Shown in pieces: positions 59,509 to 64,000 of a stretch of 64,000 nucleotides of DNA. The stretch is from Kutzneria chonburiensis (GTDB lineage: Bacteria; Actinomycetota; Actinomycetes; Mycobacteriales; Pseudonocardiaceae): contig NZ_CP097263.1 in assembly GCF_028622115.1 (NCBI RefSeq), forward strand, positions 5,518,001 through 5,582,000, in the 5' to 3' direction. The translations under genes were made by a program, and so were the position numbers. The notes under the pieces were generated by a model that saw only the letters and a list, made by a program, of their open reading frames with translations, was not told the origin of the DNA and ran no database searches. The first letter of the stretch is position 1; each line of letters opens with the position of its first letter.

Positions 59509-59572
59509 TAGCAGACTGCTAGTAGCATTGCGCCCGCTGGCACAACGCCAGCTAGCATGAATGCTAGCTGGC
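59509..59572. promoter_or_regulatory. GCTAGCA-type palindromes between divergent genes
   Basis: A 26-bp near-perfect palindrome (arms GCCAGCTAGCAT and ATGCTAGCTGGC, 2-nt spacer) lies at 59547-59572; a shorter one, TAGCAG-A-CTGCTA, is at 59509-59521. Further TAGCA/TGCTA half-sites lie between them. They are placed between the glycerophosphotransferase-like gene and the XRE regulator, which probably binds them. Confidence 0.65.
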
Positions 59573-59640
59573 TGATTGCTGCTGGCATAGAGGTAGGAGG
59601 CTGAACGCCACGTGGCAGATAGGGAGGTGGCGGGGAGACT

Positions 59641-60495
59641 ATGACGAACCAGAGCCCGGTTGTCCAGCAACGCTGGCTACGGTCCGAGCTCCGGCGCGCG
59701 CGTGAACGGTCGGGCGCGACCCAGAAGGACGTCGCGGACGCCCTTGACTGGTCGACGTCCAAGGTCATCAGGATCGAGACGGGCGCCGTCGGGGTGAGCA
59801 CGACAGACCTGCGGGCGCTGCTGGCGTACTACGGGGTCACCGACAAGTCCGCCATCGACCAGCTCGTCGACGCGGCCAAGGGCCTCCGGAGGGAGGCCTG
59901 GTGGGACAAGTACCGCGGCACGCTGTCGCCGCAGTTCCTCACGGAGATCAGCTATGAGTCGTCGTCGGTCCGGCTGCGCCAGTACCAGACGCAGGTGGTG
60001 CCGGGGCTGTTGCAGACCGAGCAGTACGCGCGGCAGCTGATGACCACGTTCGCGGAGGAGCCGGAACGGATCGAGCTGGGGGTTCGCGTCCGCATGGAGC
60101 GCCAGACGCAACTCATCCGCGAGGACGGCCCGGAGCTGTTCTTCGTGCTCGACGAGGCGGTTCTCCGTCGTTGGCTCGGCGGCCCCGACGTGCTGCGGGG
60201 TCAGCTCGACCACCTGCGGGCGGTCGCCGAGCGGCCGAACGTCAACATCCAGGTGCTGCCGTTCAACGCCGGCGGCCACCGCGGCATGTTCGGCTCGTTC
60301 ACGCTGTTCGAGTTCCCGCTCGAGGAGCAGGACTTCGCCGTGCGGGTCGAGCACAGCGGGCCGGACATGCTCATCCGGGACAACCCCGAGGAGATCAGCT
60401 TCTATCTCGAGACGTTCTTCGAGCTGGAGGCGCTTGCCCTGCCCAAGGGCGAGCTGAGCACCGTGATCGACAAGGTGCTTTCGGAACTGCCCTGA
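59641..60495 (+). CDS. XRE-family regulator with DUF5753 domain
   Basis: A 284-residue protein. The N-terminal HTH is LRSELRRARERSGATQKDVADALDWSTSKVIRIE (about residues 15-48). The C-terminal DUF5753 domain (about 95-275) contains YESSSVRLRQYQTQVVPGLLQTEQYAR and VLPFNAGGHRGMFGSFTLFEF. Such proteins usually pair with DUF397 proteins and regulate development or secondary metabolism. It probably autoregulates through the palindromes upstream. Confidence 0.92.
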   Translation: MTNQSPVVQQRWLRSELRRARERSGATQKDVADALDWSTSKVIRIETGAVGVSTTDLRALLAYYGVTDKSAIDQLVDAAKGLRREAWWDKYRGTLSPQFLTEISYESSSVRLRQYQTQVVPGLLQTEQYARQLMTTFAEEPERIELGVRVRMERQTQLIREDGPELFFVLDEAVLRRWLGGPDVLRGQLDHLRAVAERPNVNIQVLPFNAGGHRGMFGSFTLFEFPLEEQDFAVRVEHSGPDMLIRDNPEEISFYLETFFELEALALPKGELSTVIDKVLSELP

Positions 60496-60509
60496 CGGGT
60501 GGACGGTGT

Positions 60510-60540
60510 TGAGGCGCGCCGGCGTGGCCGGCGCGCCTCA
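60510..60540. terminator. 14-bp perfect terminator hairpin
   Basis: Arms TGAGGCGCGCCGGC (60510-60523) and GCCGGCGCGCCTCA (60527-60540) with a GTG loop lie between the convergent XRE and permease genes, 14 bp after the XRE stop. Confidence 0.85.
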
Positions 60541-60555
60541 CCATGTGTCCGCCTC

Positions 60556-62199
60556 CTACACCGACCGGACCGTGAGTTGCACCAGGACCGGGCCCGAGGT
60601 CTGGCAGACCTGGCCGCACGAGGTCTCCAGCGTGCAGCACAGGGAGCAGACGGCGCCGCCGTGGTGGGCGCAGTCGACGATGTCGGGGAGTTCGTACGGG
60701 TCCTGGCAGACCTCGCAGACGTGGGTGAGGGTGAGGTCGGTGGCGCCGGAATCGGGGCCGGAGACGAGGTTGGGGCGGGCGAGGTAGTACTTGCCGCCGG
60801 TGAGTTTGGCCATCAGCGGCACGGCGATCATGGCCAGCAGCAGGGCGATGAACGGGCTCCAGGCGGCGGCGATCTCACCGAAGGCGCCGAAGTAGGCGAC
60901 GACGGAGACCACCGAGGCAAGGACCATGGAGCCGAAGCCGACGGGGTTGACGGCGTACAGGTAGGCGCGCTTGAACTCGACGTAGGGCGGGCTCCAGCCC
61001 AGGGGCTTGCAGATCACGAGGTCGGCGACGACGGCGCCGATCCACGCGATGGCGACGTTGGAGTAGAAGCCGAGGATGTTGTTGAGGAAGGCGAACGCGC
61101 CGAACTCCATGAGGGCCAACGCGATGCCGCAGTTGACCAGCACGTACCAGGCCCGCCCCGGGTGGCGGTGCAGCACACGGGAGAAGAAGTTGGCGAAGGA
61201 CAGGGACCCGGAGTAGGCATTGGTGGTGTTGATCTTGATCTGGGAGACCACGACGAACAGGGCGGCCAAGGGCAGGGTGACGGCGCCGAGGGCCGGGCGC
61301 ACGGCCTCCACGTAGGGAGCGATCGGCTCCAGGACGGCGGACTGTCCGATCGCCCCCAACGCGCAGAACGCCAGGAACGCCCCGCCCAACTGCTTGAGCG
61401 CGCCCAGCACCACCCAGCCGGGCCCGGCGGCGATGACCGCCGCCCACCAGGCCCGCCGGTTGGCCTCGGTCTTGGCCGGCATGAACCGCAGGTAGTCGGC
61501 CTGCTCCCCGATCTGCCCGATCAACGACAGCGCGACGCCGGCCCCGAGGCCGACGCCGGTCAGCGACAGGCCGCCGCCGAACGAGGTGAACTGGCCGAAC
61601 TTCTCCGGATGCGTGGCCAGCACGACCACGAACGGCAACACCAGCCCGGCGATCCACACCGGCTGCGTCCACACCTGCATCCGGGCCAGCGCCCGCATGC
61701 CGAACAGCACGAACGGCAGCACGATCAGCGTGGTCAGCAGGTAGCCCAGCGCCAGGGGTAAGCCGAAGGCCAGCTGGAACGCCTGGGCCATGATCGACCC
61801 CTCCAGCGAGAAGAAGATCACCGTGAAGCTGGCGTAGATCAGCGACGTCAGCGTCGACCCGAAATAGCCGAAGCCGGCGCCCCGGGTCAGCAGGTCCATG
61901 TCCACGCCGTAGCGGGCGCAGGCGGTGGCGATCGGGATGCCGGTCAGGAAGATGACCACCGCCGCGATACCGATGGCCAACGCGGCCGACGAGAAGCCGT
62001 GCAGCATCACGATGCTGGCGCCGATGGCGAAGTCGGCCAGGTAGGCGATGCCGCCGAGCGCCGTGCTGGCCACGGAGAACGGGGACCAGCGGCGGAACGA
62101 CTGGGCGGCGTAGCGCAGCGAGAAGTCCTCGCTGTCCTCGTTGGCCGCGAGCCAGGCGTAACGACGCTTGGGCGCGGTCTCCGGCGCGGTGACGGTCAT
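60556..62199 (-). CDS. cytosine/purine (NCS1) permease with Cys-rich C-terminal domain
   Basis: A 547-residue NCS1-family transporter: twelve membrane segments with GGIAYLADFAIGASIVMLHG, TRGAGFGYFGSTLTSLIYAS, GQIGEQADYLRFMPAKTEANR and KINTTNAYSGSLSFANFF. After the membrane part, residues ~495-547 form a Cys-rich tail: CEVCQDPYELPDIVDCAHHGG then CSLCCTLETSCGQVC (eight or more Cys). That tail looks like a metal-binding module added to the transporter. The ATG at 62199 is chosen. It imports cytosine, purines or hydantoin-like compounds. Confidence 0.88.
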   Translation of the reverse strand: MTVTAPETAPKRRYAWLAANEDSEDFSLRYAAQSFRRWSPFSVASTALGGIAYLADFAIGASIVMLHGFSSAALAIGIAAVVIFLTGIPIATACARYGVDMDLLTRGAGFGYFGSTLTSLIYASFTVIFFSLEGSIMAQAFQLAFGLPLALGYLLTTLIVLPFVLFGMRALARMQVWTQPVWIAGLVLPFVVVLATHPEKFGQFTSFGGGLSLTGVGLGAGVALSLIGQIGEQADYLRFMPAKTEANRRAWWAAVIAAGPGWVVLGALKQLGGAFLAFCALGAIGQSAVLEPIAPYVEAVRPALGAVTLPLAALFVVVSQIKINTTNAYSGSLSFANFFSRVLHRHPGRAWYVLVNCGIALALMEFGAFAFLNNILGFYSNVAIAWIGAVVADLVICKPLGWSPPYVEFKRAYLYAVNPVGFGSMVLASVVSVVAYFGAFGEIAAAWSPFIALLLAMIAVPLMAKLTGGKYYLARPNLVSGPDSGATDLTLTHVCEVCQDPYELPDIVDCAHHGGAVCSLCCTLETSCGQVCQTSGPVLVQLTVRSV

Positions 62200-62330
62200 G
62201 GGCACCGACGGTAGGAAGGCCGTTTTACGTCCAGGTTCCGGCGCTGTTACCCCCCACCGGGCAGGTGATCTTCCCCGGTGCGGCGCACCGGGACGGACGG
62301 CGCGCCGGTCGACCGGGTAGCGTGCCAGCC

Positions 62331-63254
62331 GTGGCCGTGCCGGATCCTGTCGACTTCCGTCTGCTCTCGCTGATCGCCGAGATGGGACGGGCCGCCGTGC
62401 ACGACGTCGCGGCGCGGTTGGGCATGGACCCGCGGGAGGCGGCCGCACGCCTGGTCGCGCTGTCCGCGCAGGGCATGCCGCTGCTGGTCGGCGTGGAGTG
62501 CGACCCGAACGGGATCAGGGCGGCGCTGGCCGCCGCCAGCCGGCCGCCGCAGCAACAGCAGTGGCCGGGCTACCAGCAGCCGCAGTACGCCCCGCCCCAG
62601 CAGCAGGTGCCACAGCCGCAGTACCAGCAGCACCCGCAGCCGCAGTACGCCCCGCCGCCCCAGTACGCGGCGCCGCAGAGCGTGCCGTTCCCTGCGCAGC
62701 AGCAGGCCGCCCCCACGCCGGTGCAGCCCGCCGCGCCGCAGCAGCCGCCGGCCGGCGGCACGTGGGGGCCGCCGCAGACGGCCGCGTGGGCCCGTGGCGA
62801 CGAGCAGACCGTCACCGCCGCGCCCGTGCCCCCGCCGAAGTTCACCGTGGGCACCACGCAGCAGACCGTCGGCCTTGAGGGCGAGCAGCTGTCCATCCAG
62901 CTCGTCGAGGTCGTCGACCCGGCCGACTTCCTGTTCACCGCCGCCGGCTACCGGCTCCAGGAGGGCGAGCGGGCCGTGGTCGTGCACACCGAGCTGACCA
63001 ACCGCGGCACCGTGCCGTTCTCCTCGCTGCCCGATCTGTACCTGCTGCTCATCGCGGCCGACGGGCAGACCGTGTCCAAGGCCCCGGTGTCGCTGTCCTC
63101 CCGGCCGCCGCACCGCATCGGCGTGCAGCCGGGCGAGACCGCCGGCGGGCACACCGTCTACGTGCTGCCCGACTCCACCGAGCTCACCTCGGTCCGCTGG
63201 AGCCCCCGCCCCGACGACCCCGCCCACTCCCTCACCTGGGAGATCGAGCCCTAA
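62331..63254 (+). CDS. winged-helix N-terminal protein with Q/P-rich linker
   Basis: A 307-residue protein. Residues 1-70 look like an AsnC/Lrp-type wHTH (FRLLSLIAEMGRAAVHDVAARLGMDPREAAARLVALSAQG). A Gln/Pro/Tyr-rich linker (about 70-160) contains repeats such as PQPQY and QYAPP. The C-terminal domain (about 180-307) resembles DUF4352/telomeric-repeat-binding-like extracellular domains (GEQLSIQLVEVVDPADF, ERAVVVHTELTNRGTVPF). The start is GTG 62331. No transmembrane segment is clear. Function unknown. Confidence 0.65.
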   Translation: MAVPDPVDFRLLSLIAEMGRAAVHDVAARLGMDPREAAARLVALSAQGMPLLVGVECDPNGIRAALAAASRPPQQQQWPGYQQPQYAPPQQQVPQPQYQQHPQPQYAPPPQYAAPQSVPFPAQQQAAPTPVQPAAPQQPPAGGTWGPPQTAAWARGDEQTVTAAPVPPPKFTVGTTQQTVGLEGEQLSIQLVEVVDPADFLFTAAGYRLQEGERAVVVHTELTNRGTVPFSSLPDLYLLLIAADGQTVSKAPVSLSSRPPHRIGVQPGETAGGHTVYVLPDSTELTSVRWSPRPDDPAHSLTWEIEP

Positions 63255-63267
63255 CCCACCCGCGTTT

Positions 63268-63337
63268 CACTTTTCGCCACATGCGCTTCCTATGTGGCAC
63301 TAGACGCCACATAGGAAGCGCATGTGGCAGAAAAGTG
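63268..63337. terminator. 31-bp palindromic terminator
   Basis: Arms 63268-63298 and 63306-63337 pair over 31 bp (23 bp perfect, GCCACATGCGCTTCC..., then one bulge and CACTTTTC/GAAAAGTG) with a 7-nt loop. It lies between convergent genes, 13 bp after the wHTH gene and 4 bp after the pseudouridine synthase stop. Confidence 0.88.
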
Positions 63338-63341
63338 GAGC

Positions 63342-64000
63342 TCAGCTCTCGGCGCGGATACGCTCGAGGGCGATGCGCAGGTCGTCCGGGTACTGGCTCT
63401 CGAACGTCACCCACTCGCCGTCGGCCGGGTGGTGGAACGACAGCGACTTGGCCTGCAACCACTGGCGCGACAGGTTGAGCCGCTTGGCCAGGACCGGGTC
63501 GGCGCCGTAGGTCAGGTCGCCGACGCACGGGTGGTGCAGGGCGGAGAAGTGCACGCGGATCTGGTGCGTGCGGCCCGTCTCCAGGTGCACTTCCAGCAGC
63601 GACGCCGCCCGGAACGCCTCCAGCATCTCGTAGTGCGTGACGCTCGGCCGGCCGGTAGCCACCACGGCCCACTTGTAGTCGTGCTTGGGGTGCCGGTCGA
63701 TCGGCGCGTCGATGGTGCCGCGCGTCGGGTCGGGATGCCCCTGCACGAGCGCGTGGTAGACCTTGTCCACGGTGCGTTCCTTGAACGCCCGCTTGAGCAC
63801 GGTGTAGGCGTGCTCGCTCTTGGCCACGACCATCACGCCGGTGGTGCCCACGTCCAGCCGGTGCACCACGCCCTGCCGCTCGGCCGCGCCGGACGTGGAG
63901 ATCCGGATACCGGCGGCGGCCAGGCCGCCGACCACGGTCGGGCCGTTCCAGCCGGGGCTCGGGTGCACGGCCACGCCCACCGGCTTGTCGACGACGACCA
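63342..64000 (-). CDS. RluA/RluD-family pseudouridine synthase (5' truncated)
   Basis: The frame is open to the window edge; about 219 residues of the C-terminal part are present. The catalytic HRLD motif ([18 protein letters not shown]), [16 protein letters not shown] and [20 protein letters not shown] identify the RluA/RluD type, which modifies uridines in 23S rRNA or tRNA. The N-terminal S4 domain, if present, lies outside the window. Confidence 0.93.
   Translation of the reverse strand, partial: VVVDKPVGVAVHPSPGWNGPTVVGGLAAAGIRISTSGAAERQGVVHRLDVGTTGVMVVAKSEHAYTVLKRAFKERTVDKVYHALVQGHPDPTRGTIDAPIDRHPKHDYKWAVVATGRPSVTHYEMLEAFRAASLLEVHLETGRTHQIRVHFSALHHPCVGDLTYGADPVLAKRLNLSRQWLQAKSLSFHHPADGEWVTFESQYPDDLRIALERIRAES

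Overview
The window is high-GC actinobacterial chromosome. Frequent GTG starts, GTGA/ATGA/TGATG gene overlaps, PriA in place of HisA plus TrpF, the small biotin-synthase helper BsaP, a DUF397 protein and an XRE/DUF5753 regulator all fit a Pseudonocardiaceae-type organism. The genus cannot be fixed from sequence alone.

Layout. 1-6.6 kb: the end of an iron/cobalamin-type ABC importer, two paralogous dicarboxylate/cation symporters, an orphan TAXI-type receptor and a small P-loop kinase. 6.6-12.7 kb: an NB-ARC/TPR regulator, a secreted SH3-like protein, a two-component system and lgt. 12.7-24.3 kb: a trp-his block on the minus strand (trpA, trpB, trpC, a Trp-associated membrane protein, trpE; then hisI, a membrane protein, hisF, priA, hisH). 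It is interrupted by an ATPase, a Uma2 nuclease-like protein, a DoxX-like protein and a Clp_N-domain regulator. 24.4-33.1 kb: an accessory stretch (acyltransferase, a large LuxR-type ATPase regulator, a secreted lectin-like protein, an orphan response regulator, SoxR, an ornithine-cyclodeaminase-family enzyme, KptA). 33.1-36.3 kb: hisD-hisC-hisB plus a tiny membrane protein. 36.3-43.4 kb: a peptide-binding lipoprotein, nadA-nadB-nadC with a divergent NrtR-like regulator, and a LON-domain protein. 43.4-47.5 kb: bioA, bioD, bioB, bsaP and a DUF2567 protein. 47.5-55 kb: a secreted hydrolase, a sedolisin protease, a cytochrome P450 and dnaE. 55-64 kb: a DUF397 protein, a second NB-ARC/TPR protein, a glycerophosphotransferase-like protein, an XRE regulator, a cytosine/purine permease with a Cys-rich tail, a winged-helix protein and the end of a pseudouridine synthase gene.

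Regulation is unusually readable. There are palindromic operators on promoters for a TetR gene divergent from trpE, the Clp_N regulator, SoxR (with the 19-bp spacer typical of MerR-family targets), NrtR and the XRE regulator. Convergent gene pairs are separated by long hairpins.

Two points deserve most attention. First, a conserved 26-codon leader ORF (81 bp, 76 positions identical) precedes two unrelated genes, tetR (17.8 kb) and bioA (47.4 kb). In both cases its stop overlaps the downstream GTG by four bases, and it carries that gene's ribosome-binding site. I do not recognise it from known families. Second, three genes (trpC, the LuxR-type ATPase and nrtR) each look as if they lack one G or C in a homopolymer run near the 3' end. 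The apparent TrpC-TrpB fusion is therefore more likely a sequencing error or small indel than biology. The in-frame NadB-NadC junction is not explained in this way.
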